The notes beneath the pieces were generated by a model. The model searched no databases and was not told the origin of the DNA. It saw only the letters and a program-made list of their open reading frames with translations. A program made the translations under genes and the position numbers. Shown piece by piece: positions 45,601-49,127 of a DNA stretch of 64,000 bases (position 1 is its first letter; each line of letters starts with the position of its first letter). This stretch comes from Symbiodinium natans (Eukaryota > Sar > Dinophyceae > Suessiales > Symbiodiniaceae): positions 439,646 through 503,645 of the forward strand of contig CAJNDS010001779.1 in the NCBI GenBank assembly GCA_905221605.1. Reading direction: 5' to 3'.

Positions 45601-46978
45601 CGAACATGATCACGAGCGCCACGGTGTTCGGAATCCAAGAGCCTTAGAAGGAACAACCATGAGTAACTTAGGAACAAAAGGGGGTGCCCTTGTTGGCTTT
45701 AAGGGGATTATATAAGGGAACCCCAACCCTTAAACAAGAAAACAAGAGCCTTGGAAGGAACGACCCTAGATCGACTAAGCAAAAGACCCTACTTGGAGGT
45801 TCATGGGTACTTAGACCCCCAATTATCAGTCTGCATCTATCATTCTACTTGGAGGACGTAGGGGACCTAGCGGGAGCATATAAGCACAGGTCTAACTGGG
45901 GTGATACGAACCCTGAACAACCGGAAGTAACTCCTAAACCCCCTAAACCCTAAACCCTAAACCCTAAACCCTAAACCCTAAACCCTAAACCCTAAACCCT
46001 AAACCCCAAGCCCTCCAGAACCGAAGCCGCTTGCTGGGCTCCAGGGACTCATAGCCTTAAGTGCTCCTCTGAACCTAAAACTCTAAGGGCTTTGGGTGCC
46101 CGAAACCCTAAACCCTAAACCCTAAACCCTAAACCCTAAACCCTATTCACCCTAAACCCTAAACCCTAAACCCTAAACCCTAAACCCTAAACCCTAGGCC
46201 TTGAACCCTAGAGCCATGAGAGATCCTGGCAGGTGGCTGTTCAGGTAGCGTAGCTTGTCCAAACACGTGGTGATGCGCTCGTTCTCAGGGTCCTGACGCT
46301 TAGGGTTCACAGGGTTTGTGGGGTTGATAAGGTTGCCAAGGTTGATGGGGTTGATAGGGGTTATAGGGTGCATGGGTGTTCAGGGTTTTTAGGGTGTAGG
46401 GTTTATGGGTGTACACGGTTTGGGGTTAGGGCCTGAGGATGAAGCATGTGCATGGTATAGCTTCTCGTCCTGCTTGGGGTACCTCTGACGATGCGGGTTC
46501 TTATAGATTTCGGGTTGGAAGTTTAGGGTTTACGGACTAGGGTTCCCCAACAAGCGCTTACAGGAGAACGATGCGCGGCAGAAAGCGGTTCAAGGTTCTG
46601 CACTCAAAGAGCATGCTCTCAAAGCCAAGGGCCCTAAACCCTAGACCCGAAACCCTAGTCCCTAAGAATCCGAAGCCCCCACTCCCTGACACCCCAAACC
46701 CTACAACCTCTCAAGGCCCCCCACCCCCCCCCCCCCCCCCCCCCCCCCCAAAAAAAAACAAAACACACACACACACACACAGACAAACAACAAAACCTAA
46801 ACCCTAAACCCTAATCGCCCTACACGCCCACCCCCCTTCCCCCACCCCCCACACACACACACACACAAAAAAAAACACAAAAACAAAAAATCAAAACACA
46901 GAACGAAAAGGTATCAAGGCGCCTGGGGGGAGTCCTCGACCTTGACAAAGGCTCCCATCACTGCGGCCGTTGCCTTTG
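13234..46978 (-). CDS. Channel gene 1: EF-hand voltage-gated cation channel (30 micro-exons)
   Basis: Full span of an intron-rich gene for a 6-transmembrane voltage-gated cation channel. Exons joined by hand keep one reading frame from a short N-terminal part through S1, S2, S3, S4, S5, pore helix, selectivity filter, S6, an EF-hand-like pair and a coiled tail, about 486 codons. Exons average about 49 bp, introns about 1.1 kb. With the junctions I chose, 5' splice sites are GC (14), GA (10) and GT (5), and 27 of 29 acceptors read AG|G, as known for dinoflagellates. The protein should sit in a membrane and pass cations on depolarisation, with calcium read by the EF-hands; ion selectivity cannot be told. 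Only one S1-S6 set is seen, so a tetrameric channel is likely. The true start (probably 46.98-50.6 kb) and stop (below 13.2 kb) were not fixed. Channel gene 2 lies upstream in the same orientation. The family call is firm; single junctions are less so. Confidence 0.88.
14228..14352. mobile_element. Inverted-repeat element, family 7
   Basis: Contains the paired CAAATAGCGGACCCC and CCAAATAGTAGGATTTCC segments of the family. Confidence 0.72.
14373..14444 (-). repeat. Telomere-type array (CCCTAAA)
   Basis: Ten C-strand units next to channel exon 29. Confidence 0.96.
14502..14535 (-). CDS. Channel gene 1 exon 29: tail helix (34 bp)
   Basis: Reads [11 protein letters not shown] and ends in phase 1 before a GC donor. 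Pair in gene 2 at 54299-54332 (ELLDRSLHVMK), same length. Confidence 0.92.
14579..14662 (+). repeat. Telomere-type array (TTTAGGG)
   Basis: G-strand units on the other side of exon 29; the two arrays flanking this 34-bp exon point toward opposite strands. Confidence 0.96.
14716..14772 (-). CDS. Channel gene 1 exon 28: tail coiled segment
   Basis: Reads [19 protein letters not shown], amphipathic helix with heptad spacing. Pair in gene 2 at 54664-54720, same 57 bp. AAG|GAC acceptor, GA donor. Confidence 0.92.
15388..15537. mobile_element. Inverted-repeat element, family 6, split by a telomere-type array
   Basis: Left half TTGCTGAGTTCATAAGCCCC to TATCCCA, then eight CCCTAAA units, then GCAAAAAGTGTAATGCG. 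The intact copy at 43143-43266 has no array at this point. Confidence 0.87.
15616..15865 (+). repeat. Variant array (TTTTAGGG and relatives)
   Basis: Mixed TTTAGGG, TTTTAGGG and TGTTAGGG units; the eight-base form dominates the middle. Confidence 0.95.
16233..16325. mobile_element. Inverted-repeat element, family 3 (subtype)
   Basis: Same layout as 1866-1960. Confidence 0.75.
16980..17138. mobile_element. Inverted-repeat element, family 6, split by a telomere-type array
   Basis: Same layout and nearly the same insertion point as 15388-15537; ends about 14 bp from channel exon 27. Confidence 0.87.
17152..17214 (-). CDS. Channel gene 1 exon 27: Pro/Gly/acidic linker
   Basis: 63 bp, [20 protein letters not shown] then K, a flexible linker. 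Pair in gene 2 at 56035-56091 (57 bp) ending in the same Lys before a GC donor. Inverted-repeat elements lie about 15 bp away on each side. Confidence 0.8.
17232..17332. mobile_element. Repeated element, family 12
   Basis: Starts CTATACTCCCCTTAGAACCT and ends AAAGGGGGATATAG; second copy at 18531-18627. Adjoins channel exon 27. Confidence 0.72.
18100..18297 (-). CDS. Unrecognised open frame ending in TGA within channel gene 1
   Basis: Minus strand, about 65 codons, including [20 protein letters not shown] and [19 protein letters not shown] then TGA. Helical, charged, with codon use less GC-rich than the channel exons. No start identified; the other strand is also open. It lies between channel exons 26 and 27. 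Confidence 0.35.
   Translation of the reverse strand, partial: HAQSDKQTSKQVCLELNDATNIALDRLLRTNARARQIPGTARTENMKDDPIGQLARPIATAETEG
18531..18627. mobile_element. Repeated element, family 12, second copy
   Basis: CTATACTCCACTTAGAACCT ... CAAGGGGGATAG; about as long as the copy at 17.2 kb. Confidence 0.72.
18717..18850. mobile_element. Inverted-repeat element, family 3, with array inside
   Basis: Left half to about 18775, CCCTAAA/CCCTACA units, right half from about 18832 (AAAAGGGGTTAAGGGC). Confidence 0.78.
18936..19050. mobile_element. Inverted-repeat element, family 7
   Basis: ATATGGGGGTTTCCGA at left, CATAT at right; shares GGGAGTCCTACTATTTG with the others. Confidence 0.72.
19680..19800. 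repeat. Poly-G with scattered A
   Basis: About 120 bases of G broken by single A residues; strong quadruplex-forming potential expected. Confidence 0.95.
20155..20325 (-). repeat. Telomere-type array (CCCTAAA)
   Basis: Two blocks of C-strand units next to channel exon 26. Confidence 0.96.
20361..20399 (-). CDS. Channel gene 1 exon 26: tail helix
   Basis: Reads [13 protein letters not shown]. Pair in gene 2 at 58969-59007 (DVSYRLDRLWEHV). Acceptor GAG|GAC; the 3' end is not fixed because no common donor type fits both copies. Confidence 0.88.
21226..21257 (-). CDS. Channel gene 1 exon 25: tail helix (32 bp)
   Basis: Reads [10 protein letters not shown]. Pair in gene 2 at 59589-59620 (YMQQQEAFIE), same length, same AAG|GT acceptor and GA donor. 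The minus open frame 21067-21333 is a chance extension into introns. Confidence 0.9.
21475..21528 (-). CDS. Channel gene 1 exon 24: post-EF-hand segment
   Basis: Reads [17 protein letters not shown], 54 bp. Pair in gene 2 at 60300-60353 (WVHESKTATRFIKYNLM). CAG|GAT acceptor; donor GT here, GC in gene 2. Confidence 0.95.
21535..21765. repeat. Tandem repeat derived from telomere-like units
   Basis: Five or so copies of about 43 bp around GGGTTTATAGGGTTTAAGGT and GCTTATACAGGG. Lies just upstream of channel exon 24; its frame (21617-21847) is an artefact. Confidence 0.88.
21909..21996 (-). repeat. Telomere-type array with CCCTGAA block
   Basis: Seven CCCTAAA units, then five CCCTGAA units, then an AT-rich microsatellite. 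Confidence 0.95.
22821..22905 (-). CDS. Channel gene 1 exon 23: EF-hand 2 (canonical)
   Basis: 85 bp, [10 protein letters not shown], loop [12 protein letters not shown], then FVTPLS. Loop positions 1, 3, 5 and 12 are D, D, S, E with Gly at 6: a normal calcium-binding EF-hand. Pair in gene 2 at 61827-61911. Non-canonical GA donor (GAGCC) in both. The donor region is repeated at 22673-22700. Confidence 0.96.
22945..23160 (+). repeat. Telomere-type array, diverging
   Basis: G-strand units upstream of EF-hand exon 23 of gene 1, with eight-base and slipped units toward the right. Confidence 0.94.
23284..23450 (+). repeat. Telomere-type array (TTTAGGG)
   Basis: G-strand units with a few variants. 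Confidence 0.95.
23570..23708. repeat. Decamer and dinucleotide repeat
   Basis: Six copies of a ten-base TCTGTGCGTC unit, then TCTGTCTGTG units, then (GT)n. Confidence 0.95.
23843..23887 (-). CDS. Channel gene 1 exon 22: linker between EF-hands
   Basis: Reads [15 protein letters not shown], 45 bp. Gene 2 has the identical 15 residues at 62416-62460. CAG|GAC acceptor, GA donor (GC in gene 2). Confidence 0.93.
24498..24533 (-). CDS. Channel gene 1 exon 21: EF-hand 1 exit helix
   Basis: Twelve codons, [12 protein letters not shown]. Pair in gene 2 at 62718-62753 (VTLPELIEGVRQ), same 36 bp, same GA donor. The acceptor and first 13 exon bases also occur as a perfect copy at 22921-22945. Confidence 0.9.
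24866..24990. mobile_element. Inverted-repeat element, family 5, split by a telomere-type array
   Basis: Left end CCTTAAGAACCCCCAAA, array in the middle, right end GGGGGTTCTCAAGCAAATAG. It ends about 20 bp from channel exon 20. Confidence 0.83.
25013..25042 (-). CDS. Channel gene 1 exon 20: EF-hand 1 loop (degenerate)
   Basis: Ten codons, [10 protein letters not shown]. Fits the start of an EF-hand loop, but the usual acidic/Gly positions are poorly kept, so calcium binding here is doubtful. Its counterpart in channel gene 2 (63315-63344, ERIEREGEDG) has the same 30-bp length and the same GC donor type. Confidence 0.78.
25782..25886. mobile_element. Inverted-repeat element, family 8
   Basis: Ends TTAAGGGTCCATGTACCTA and complement, about 105 bp, near-palindromic. 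A right-end fragment is at 4908-4927. Confidence 0.86.
26321..26371 (-). CDS. Channel gene 1 exon 19: helix leading to EF-hand 1
   Basis: Reads [17 protein letters not shown], the first helix of the first EF-hand. CAG|GAG acceptor, GC donor, phase 0. Confidence 0.82.
26644..26670 (-). CDS. Channel gene 1 exon 18: post-S6 helix (27-bp micro-exon)
   Basis: Nine codons, ERDMMNLAE, following AEAR to give the long helix after S6. AAG|GAA acceptor, GA donor. The surrounding open frame (26554-26808, minus) extends beyond this exon but its other residues do not fit the family. Confidence 0.75.
26921..27023. mobile_element. Inverted-repeat element, family 3
   Basis: 103 bp, close to the 7.0-kb copy. 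Confidence 0.88.
27071..27194 (-). mobile_element. Inverted-repeat element, family 1, copy 2
   Basis: Same element in reverse orientation, 124 bp, one end base changed (GGTCCCC). Confidence 0.92.
27604..27633 (-). CDS. Channel gene 1 exon 17: S6 end (30-bp micro-exon)
   Basis: Reads [10 protein letters not shown] and joins exon 16 as [15 protein letters not shown], the cytoplasmic exit of S6. CAG|GTG acceptor, GC donor. Its 5' edge plus acceptor is repeated at 27681-27696 on the far side of a telomere-type array. Confidence 0.88.
27749..27856. mobile_element. Inverted-repeat element, family 2, with target duplication
   Basis: Ends TTGGGATGTTCCCCCTTATA and complement, 108 bp, poly-G centre. 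Flanked on both sides by TACATAGG, a clear 8-bp target duplication, so this is a real insertion. Confidence 0.93.
28018..28138 (-). mobile_element. Inverted-repeat element, family 1, copy 3
   Basis: 121 bp, reverse orientation, about 0.8 kb from copy 2 in the adjoining intron. Confidence 0.92.
28402..28431 (-). CDS. Channel gene 1 exon 16: S6, middle (30-bp micro-exon)
   Basis: Ten codons, [10 protein letters not shown], the central S6 motif including the conserved Asn. CAG|GTG acceptor, GC donor, phase 0 both sides. A 30-bp exon in the middle of a transmembrane helix. Confidence 0.88.
29256..29591 (-). CDS. 111-codon open frame, function unknown
   Basis: Minus strand in the array-free block; contains [16 protein letters not shown] and [17 protein letters not shown], helical. 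The plus strand is open over part of it (29184-29444). No recognised domain. Confidence 0.28.
   Translation of the reverse strand: MTDLRINHIFGEIGVNINNLTERAQGAELPHLNCFPCLKKSLSPFAGNMSRDEAVIWQRDYKGLSNIMDNLDTLRQLHKGDFLTSKQGVHKLFAQGAVPMRIFLAKHHDVM
30666..30908 (+). CDS. 80-codon basic open frame
   Basis: Plus strand; the last 50 residues are basic ([17 protein letters not shown]). Lies in the array-free block, followed by another 69-codon frame at 30912-31121. No family recognised. Confidence 0.2.
   Translation: MGGGEGLACKTLSQNLDPASPTQLPPCTMRLIENDKKLNRKSEDPYSKGNGKMLVRKRVLRRNRSWRSNFASEAFSACGV
31333..31890 (-). CDS. 185-codon open frame, longest in the window
   Basis: Minus strand, ATG to stop, within the array-free block. 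Rich in Arg, His, Ser and Thr; contains [21 protein letters not shown] second minus frame (31592-31813) and a plus frame (31397-31630) are also open, so coding is not proven. No family recognised. Confidence 0.3.
   Translation of the reverse strand: MFKLNPKNDHGDNHALRSLDLHTSTSWGSPEKKQRPGPSTDMNTCRSSCKTCKARHAEAERRAYDPEAGFVGHTTTRRVMKHIRNSVHRAFRDEHGGEHERGCVTREYASVSIRWEMTTPCSRSGITNILYNDSEQLRTMAGPSGVRHRIDDVLPGRGRLKTTANLHSTVAMLSRLRLEGRQRLL
32100..33300. other. AT-rich stretch with a strand-composition flip at about 32.88 kb
   Basis: From 32.1 to 32.87 kb the plus strand is purine-rich and reads Lys/Glu/Ile-like peptides broken by stops; from 32.9 to 33.3 kb it is pyrimidine-rich and the minus strand gives Lys/Glu-rich frames. 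This looks like two facing decayed low-complexity coding pieces, or a skew switch. No product recognised. Confidence 0.4.
33607..33643. repeat. Poly-G tract (about 37 G)
   Basis: Uninterrupted G run. Shorter runs lie at 28306-28321, 50889-50916 and 60006-60030, and poly-C at 46724-46749. Confidence 0.95.
33930..33983 (-). CDS. Channel gene 1 exon 15: S6, first part
   Basis: Reads [18 protein letters not shown], the start of S6. Acceptor AAG|CCG (one of two not followed by G), GC donor, phase 0 into the next S6 exon ([14 protein letters not shown]). The following intron is 5.5 kb and contains the telomere-repeat-free block. Confidence 0.8.
34024..34138. mobile_element. Inverted-repeat element, family 2
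   Basis: Same ends as 27749-27856, slightly diverged; poly-G centre. Between the filter exon and the first S6 exon. Confidence 0.88.
34309..34375 (-). CDS. Channel gene 1 exon 14: selectivity filter
   Basis: Reads [21 protein letters not shown]-x-x-x-G-D-S-W-G is the pore-loop core of the sodium/calcium channel class, with Asp and Ser as filter residues and Trp behind them. GAG|GTT acceptor, GC donor. The filter says cation channel; whether Na+ or Ca2+ cannot be decided. Confidence 0.92.
34690..35200. other. Unique stretch within channel gene 1, open on both strands
   Basis: Intron between the filter and pore-helix exons. The plus frame 34694-35029 starts in a GT repeat and continues with ordinary-looking sequence ([18 protein letters not shown]). 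No family recognised; coding is not established. Confidence 0.3.
35816..35885 (-). CDS. Channel gene 1 exon 13: turret and pore helix
   Basis: Reads [20 protein letters not shown] then LL. Cys-rich turret followed by the G-S-I-x-x-A-x-L-x-L pattern of a first pore helix. AAG|GCA acceptor; the GC donor position has two or three alternatives, so the 3' end may move by 3 bp. Confidence 0.82.
35895..35966 (+). repeat. Telomere-type array (TTTAGGG)
   Basis: Begins about 10 bp outside the acceptor of the pore-helix exon. Confidence 0.96.
35974..36075. mobile_element. Inverted-repeat element, family 4 (diverged)
   Basis: Ends ACTTGGAGGTTCATG and CATGAACCTTCAAGT. Further end fragments at 36567-36605 and 36755-36780. 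Confidence 0.75.
36278..36312 (-). CDS. Channel gene 1 exon 12: S5, second part
   Basis: 35-bp exon reading [11 protein letters not shown]. It completes the S5 helix and its exit. GAG|GAT acceptor, GT donor, ends in phase 1. Confidence 0.82.
37250..37303 (-). CDS. Channel gene 1 exon 11: S5, first part
   Basis: Reads [17 protein letters not shown], a hydrophobic helix starting with the typical L-x-W-x-M. Phase joins exactly to S4 upstream and to exon 12 downstream ([14 protein letters not shown]). AAG|GAA acceptor, GT donor. Confidence 0.88.
37734..37832. mobile_element. Inverted-repeat element, family 3 (subtype)
   Basis: Ends AGCCCAG and CTGGGCT; the inner sequence is more diverged. A similar copy is at 51273-51376. 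Confidence 0.82.
38524..38587 (-). repeat. Telomere-type array (CCCTAAA)
   Basis: C-strand units 26 bp from the donor of the S4 exon. Confidence 0.96.
38614..38714 (-). CDS. Channel gene 1 exon 10: voltage sensor S4
   Basis: 101 bp, the longest exon. Contains [18 protein letters not shown]: an arginine at every third position with hydrophobic residues between, the hallmark of S4. It continues with [11 protein letters not shown] into the S4-S5 linker. GAG|GAT acceptor and GA donor. Telomere-type arrays flank it closely on both sides (38.52-38.59 and 38.72-38.80 kb). Confidence 0.95.
38722..38797 (+). repeat. Telomere-type array (TTTAGGG)
   Basis: G-strand units starting within 10 bp of the S4 acceptor. 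Confidence 0.96.
38812..38894. mobile_element. Inverted-repeat element, family 2 (short copy)
   Basis: 83 bp, both ends intact, centre reduced. Right-end-only fragments follow at 39027-39058 and 39124-39158. Confidence 0.88.
39218..39275 (-). CDS. Channel gene 1 exon 9: transmembrane segment S3
   Basis: Reads [15 protein letters not shown], a hydrophobic helix with an internal Glu. It joins exon 8 as [22 protein letters not shown] acceptor, GT donor. Confidence 0.82.
39295..39415. repeat. Two-copy tandem repeat, about 60 bp
   Basis: GGGGGGTTTAGGGCTTAGAG plus CTGACTAGGGGAGGAGACAC repeated twice, between S3 and S2-S3 exons. Confidence 0.9.
39646..39702 (-). CDS. Channel gene 1 exon 8: S2-S3 linker
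   Basis: Reads [18 protein letters not shown]. The K-D-W...W-L-D pattern is the usual cytoplasmic linker and start of S3 in this channel superfamily. CAG|GAA acceptor, GC donor. Confidence 0.85.
39803..39904. mobile_element. Inverted-repeat element, family 3
   Basis: 102 bp, close to the copies at 7.0 and 26.9 kb; adjacent to channel exon 8. Confidence 0.88.
40008..40156. mobile_element. Inverted-repeat element, family 4, split by a telomere-type array
   Basis: Ends GGGAGGTTCATGGGGTAC and GAACCTCC. Relative to the intact copy at 48815-48938 (read in reverse), four CCCTAAA-like units are inserted between CCTCTAAG and TAGTAGGTTAT. Confidence 0.88.
40410..40530 (-). repeat. Variant array (CCCTAGA)
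   Basis: About ten CCCTAGA units, then CCCTAAA/CCCAAAA units. Another CCCTAGA cluster is at 23750-23785. Confidence 0.95.
40580..40632 (-). CDS. Channel gene 1 exon 7: transmembrane segment S2
   Basis: Reads [18 protein letters not shown]; the Glu and Arg in MEFALRL match the conserved acidic and basic residues of S2. AAG|GTC acceptor, GC donor, ending in phase 2, which fits the start of exon 8 and rebuilds the glycine. Confidence 0.85.
40791..41800. repeat. Tandem, partly palindromic repeat complex
   Basis: About 1 kb of near-identical blocks. One block type is an inverted repeat with arms CCCAATACCCCTTAATTAAG and complement (around 40965-41070, 41362-41480, 41551-41665); the other is a CT-rich unit containing TTCAGGGCTCCAGTCCATGC. 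Block order and truncations differ between copies. Open frames here (for example 41650-41949) are products of the repeat. Confidence 0.9.
41969..42130. mobile_element. Inverted-repeat element, family 11 (single copy here)
   Basis: 19-bp perfect ends GGGGTCGGCGGCACTGGCG and complement enclosing 124 bp of GC-rich unique sequence. Confidence 0.85.
42178..42310. repeat. GC-rich short tandem repeat
   Basis: Imperfect copies around GCGCATCAGGAGCAT, 30-60 bp apart, next to the family 11 element. Confidence 0.75.
42346..42560. repeat. Tandem repeat, about 63-bp unit
   Basis: Between three and four copies of a unit with GCTTAGAAACTTTAAGGGAG and GGAGCCTCAAACGCTTAGAG. Confidence 0.88.
42630..43025. 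repeat. Repeated inverted motif CTTTTGTAAGGTTGAGTATGGG
   Basis: At least five diverged copies of a unit with CCCTTAAAAAGGCGCTTTTG then GTAAGGTTGAGTATGGGGAT; relatives at 40205-40330 and 40700-40770. Frames such as 42824-43063 are products of the repeat. Confidence 0.8.
43143..43266. mobile_element. Inverted-repeat element, family 6 (intact)
   Basis: Uninterrupted: TAGTTGCTGAGTTCATAAGC at left, ACTCATTCAGCTACTAAG at right. Confidence 0.87.
43492..43608. mobile_element. Inverted-repeat element, family 3, with array-like centre
   Basis: Left half to about 43545, then CCCTAAA-like units, then the right half with AAAGGGTAAAGGGTA. A partial copy with an array lies at 43370-43440. Confidence 0.75.
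43790..44132 (-). CDS. Intron-less Cys-motif frame within channel gene 1
   Basis: Open minus-strand frame of about 110 codons, Lys/Gly/Arg-rich at first, then [20 protein letters not shown] and [18 protein letters not shown]. The spacing C-x2-C-x6-C-x8-C-x2-C suggests a metal-binding knuckle; I vaguely associate similar Cys plus ALD-I motifs with large dinoflagellate families, unverified. Just upstream, a different frame reads [18 protein letters not shown] and KRKHEEEE, so a one- or two-base slip or a splice would be needed to join them: either two exons or a frameshifted copy. No telomere-type array interrupts it, unlike the host gene. It lies in the intron between exons 6 and 7, same strand. 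Confidence 0.45.
44383..44424 (-). CDS. Channel gene 1 exon 6: S1-S2 loop
   Basis: 42 bp, [14 protein letters not shown], phase 0 at both ends between an AAG|GAG acceptor and a GC donor. It supplies an extracellular-loop-sized link between S1 and S2. The next intron (3.75 kb) holds the Cys-motif frame and the palindromic repeat complex. Confidence 0.65.
44869..45040. mobile_element. Inverted-repeat element, family 2, split by a telomere-type array
   Basis: Left half (to about 44920) and right half (from about 44999) are separated by CCCTAAA units at the element centre. A right-end fragment is also at 44209-44240. Confidence 0.85.
45572..45642 (-). CDS. Channel gene 1 exon 5: transmembrane segment S1
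   Basis: Reads [15 protein letters not shown] then IDID, a hydrophobic helix followed by acidic residues, as in S1 of voltage-gated channels. Acceptor AAG|GCT; donor GA. Position fits: it comes two exons before S2 in coding order. Confidence 0.8.
45663..45757. mobile_element. Inverted-repeat element, family 3 (subtype)
   Basis: Uninterrupted copy next to channel exon 5 (S1). Confidence 0.78.
45789..45925. mobile_element. Inverted-repeat element, family 4
   Basis: Recognisable left end and core; right end diverged. Confidence 0.78.
45940..46008 (-). repeat. Telomere-type array (CCCTAAA)
   Basis: C-strand units beside channel exon 4; a second block lies at 46105-46195. Confidence 0.95.
46034..46055 (-). 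CDS. Channel gene 1 exon 4: 22-bp micro-exon
   Basis: Reads YESLEP between AAG|GCT and a GC donor. Its phases (1 in, 1 out) join exon 3 to exon 5 in frame. Assigned mainly on phase and position, so less sure than its neighbours. Confidence 0.5.
46226..46292 (-). CDS. Channel gene 1 exon 3: helix before S1
   Basis: 67-bp exon reading [18 protein letters not shown] and on to SHLPG; strongly protein-like, helical and charged. Acceptor CAG|GAC, GA-type donor, ends in phase 1 as exon 4 requires. Likely cytoplasmic helix leading into the voltage sensor. Confidence 0.7.
46562..46597 (-). CDS. Channel gene 1 exon 2: N-terminal cytoplasmic part
   Basis: Twelve codons ([12 protein letters not shown]) between a CAG acceptor and one of the few canonical donors of this gene (GTAAGC). 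Phase 0 on both sides fits exons 1 and 3. No domain recognised. Confidence 0.55.
46935..46978 (-). CDS. Channel gene 1 exon 1 (first exon assigned): N-terminal part
   Basis: Reads VMGAFVKVE on the minus strand and ends at a GA-type donor in phase with the next exon. Similar peptides are encoded at 3.63 kb (GGSFIKVE) and 49.06 kb (GLFINDVDF), which suggests a conserved N-terminal motif. Upstream exons probably exist; the 5' boundary is a guess. Confidence 0.5.
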
Positions 46979-47036
46979 CTAGTCCACTCGGGGTTTAGGG
47001 TTTAGGGTTTATTTTTAGGGTTTGGGTTTAGGGTTA

Positions 47037-47146
47037 CTATTTGCTTAAGAACCTTCTAAGGGCCAGTAGGGATTGCTATTTCTATTTCATCTTGATTGTA
47101 TTTTCTTTTCTTTTTTTGTGGGGGGGGGGGTTCTTAAGCAAATAGC
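47037..47146. mobile_element. Inverted-repeat element, family 5 (intact)
   Basis: Ends CTATTTGCTTAAGAACC and complement. Confidence 0.86.
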
Positions 47147-47149
47147 AGC

Positions 47150-47285
47150 TTGAGCTTCGGGAAATACTGTTGCTTTCATCCGCGGGCCCCAGGGGGCCCC
47201 GGGCTTCCCGGGAAGACCTCCGATTGAACAACTCCCTGAAGCGAGGTCCTAGGTGGGGTACTTCGTCTAAGGCTTCTGCACGGGA
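47150..47285 (-). CDS. Coding-like fragment upstream of channel gene 1
   Basis: Minus strand, after CAG|AAG, reads EALDEVPHLGPRFRELFNRR and continues in similar style. Possible upstream exon of gene 1. It abuts an inverted-repeat element (47037-47146), so its end is unclear. Confidence 0.35.
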
Positions 47286-47662
47286 CACATGGGCAGCTCT
47301 CGAAAAATAGGGTTCCTTTTGGGGGTCCTGATGTGAAAGGTGGCGTACTGTGTAGAAAACGTTACTCGGATGAGGGATGTACCGGGGAAAGCGCCCTAAA
47401 ACCCTTAACCCCTTGAACCCTTACACCCTTTCAACCCTGAAACCCTTAAACCAAGAACCCTTGAACCCTTGAACCCTCGAACCCTCGAACCCTTGAACCC
47501 TTGAACCCTTGAACCCTTGAACCCTTGAACCCTGAACCCTAAACCCTAAACCCTAAACCTGGGGGTTGGGGTTTGGGGGCTGTTAGGAGCAAAGCCAGGC
47601 GACCTGCTTGGAGGACGCTCTCATGGAGACAGCGGGGGAGCATCGCCCTTCCCTGGGACGGC

Positions 47663-47780
47663 TTAGGGTTTAGGGTTTAGGGTTTAGGGTTTAGGGTTTA
47701 GGGTTTAGGGTTTCGGGTTTGGGGTTTGGGGTTTGGGGTTTAGGGTCTAGGGTTTAGGGTCCAGGGTTCAGGGTTTACGG
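47663..47780 (+). repeat. Telomere-type array (TTTAGGG/TTTGGGG)
   Basis: G-strand units with a run of TTTGGGG variants. Confidence 0.94.
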
Positions 47781-48814
47781 CGGGAGGTAAAGCCCTAAAC
47801 CCTAAACACTAAACCCTAAACCCCCTAAACCCTCTGCCACCTAAGAGTCTCAGACAGGTGTTTTTTTGGTTTCGGGTTTCGGGTTTAGGTTTTAGGGATT
47901 ATTTAGGGTCCAGGAGATATTGAGTTGGAGTGGGTATTTGGGCAATGCGGAACCGAAGTCAGTGCGATCAAAGAGAAGCAAGAATGGGTTTTGGATTGCT
48001 GGGTTCAATAACCCCTAAACCCTAAGGGCTTAGGGCGTATTCAATTAGAATGCGTAGTTTGGCAGCTTCCAGCCGGGCGCCTGATCGCGGAGGCGTTGGA
48101 GGGGTGCCTTAGAAGAACAATCTTGGTATTTCTATCATTGAAAGGAAAGATTATGACAGTAGCATCGGGTCAGTGCACAAGACCCCCCCCCCCCCACCCC
48201 ACACGCCAACTCCAAGACTTCGAAGCCTCTACCCCCCCCATTCCCACAACACGTCCTCAAACCCCCGAACCCTGGTTTAGGGGTTTAGGGTTTAGGGGTT
48301 TACGGTTTAGGGTGCAGAGTTTAGCGTTTAGGCTTTAGGGTAACAACAATTTCCGGCTTTGAGGGTTGAGAGGTTTCGGGCCTCTTGGGTCGGCGGCCTG
48401 AGCCGGAGGCTCCTAAATTAAGTAATCGAAGATTAGATGTACCATCCTTAGACCAGTAGGTGATGATCATACTATTCTGCTACCCTATATGACGATGCGT
48501 GGTCATACTCTTCTACACTATTCGCTGCAAGACAGAGCCTCAGGCAGAGCCGCCCATATGTGGTACAAGGGGGTTTAGGGTTTAGGGTTTAGGGTTATAT
48601 ACAAGAGAGCCTAACCAGTAAAGAGGGGAATAAGCGCCCACTGTCGGTCCTAGATCCATGGTCCTTGCAAGAGCCCAAGGCACCCAGAACTTACACTGAG
48701 CACCATGACCCCTTTCACCCCTGAACCCCGAAGCCTGAAGCTCTCAAGCCTAAACCCTAGGCCCTAAACCCAACACCCTAAAGCTTGAAGGGTTTAGGGT
48801 TTAGGGTGAAACAA

Positions 48815-48938
48815 TACTTGGAGGTTCATGGGTACTTATAACCCCAATGATGATATGTCTACTCATAACCTACTTGGAGGACTTAGGGGCTTGTAAGTAC
48901 AGAAATAATTGGGGTTATAAGGACGCTGAACCTCCAAT
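48815..48938. mobile_element. Inverted-repeat element, family 4 (intact)
   Basis: 124 bp, ends TTGGAGGTTCATGGGTACTT and a shorter complement; core has ACCTACTTGGAGGACTTAGG. Reference copy for the family. Confidence 0.88.
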
Positions 48939-49019
48939 ACAAGCCTCAAACCACCACACCAACACTAAACCCCAAACCCCAAACCCTAAACCCTAAACCC
49001 TAAAACCACATGCCCAACG

Positions 49020-49100
49020 ACAGATCAGGTGGCCGTTGCGGCGGGGGGAAATCAACGTCGTTGATGAAGAGCCCGGCATCTGGGGCATGGCAGGGCGTGC
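49020..49100 (-). CDS. Coding-like fragment with the N-terminal channel motif
   Basis: Minus strand reads APDAGLFINDVDFPPPQRPP; bases align with the exons at 46.95 and 3.63 kb around the F-I/V-K-V-E core. Could be an alternative first exon of channel gene 1 or a leftover exon copy. Confidence 0.35.
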
Positions 49101-49127
49101 TCTCTTGCAAAAAGCGTAAAGCCGAAA

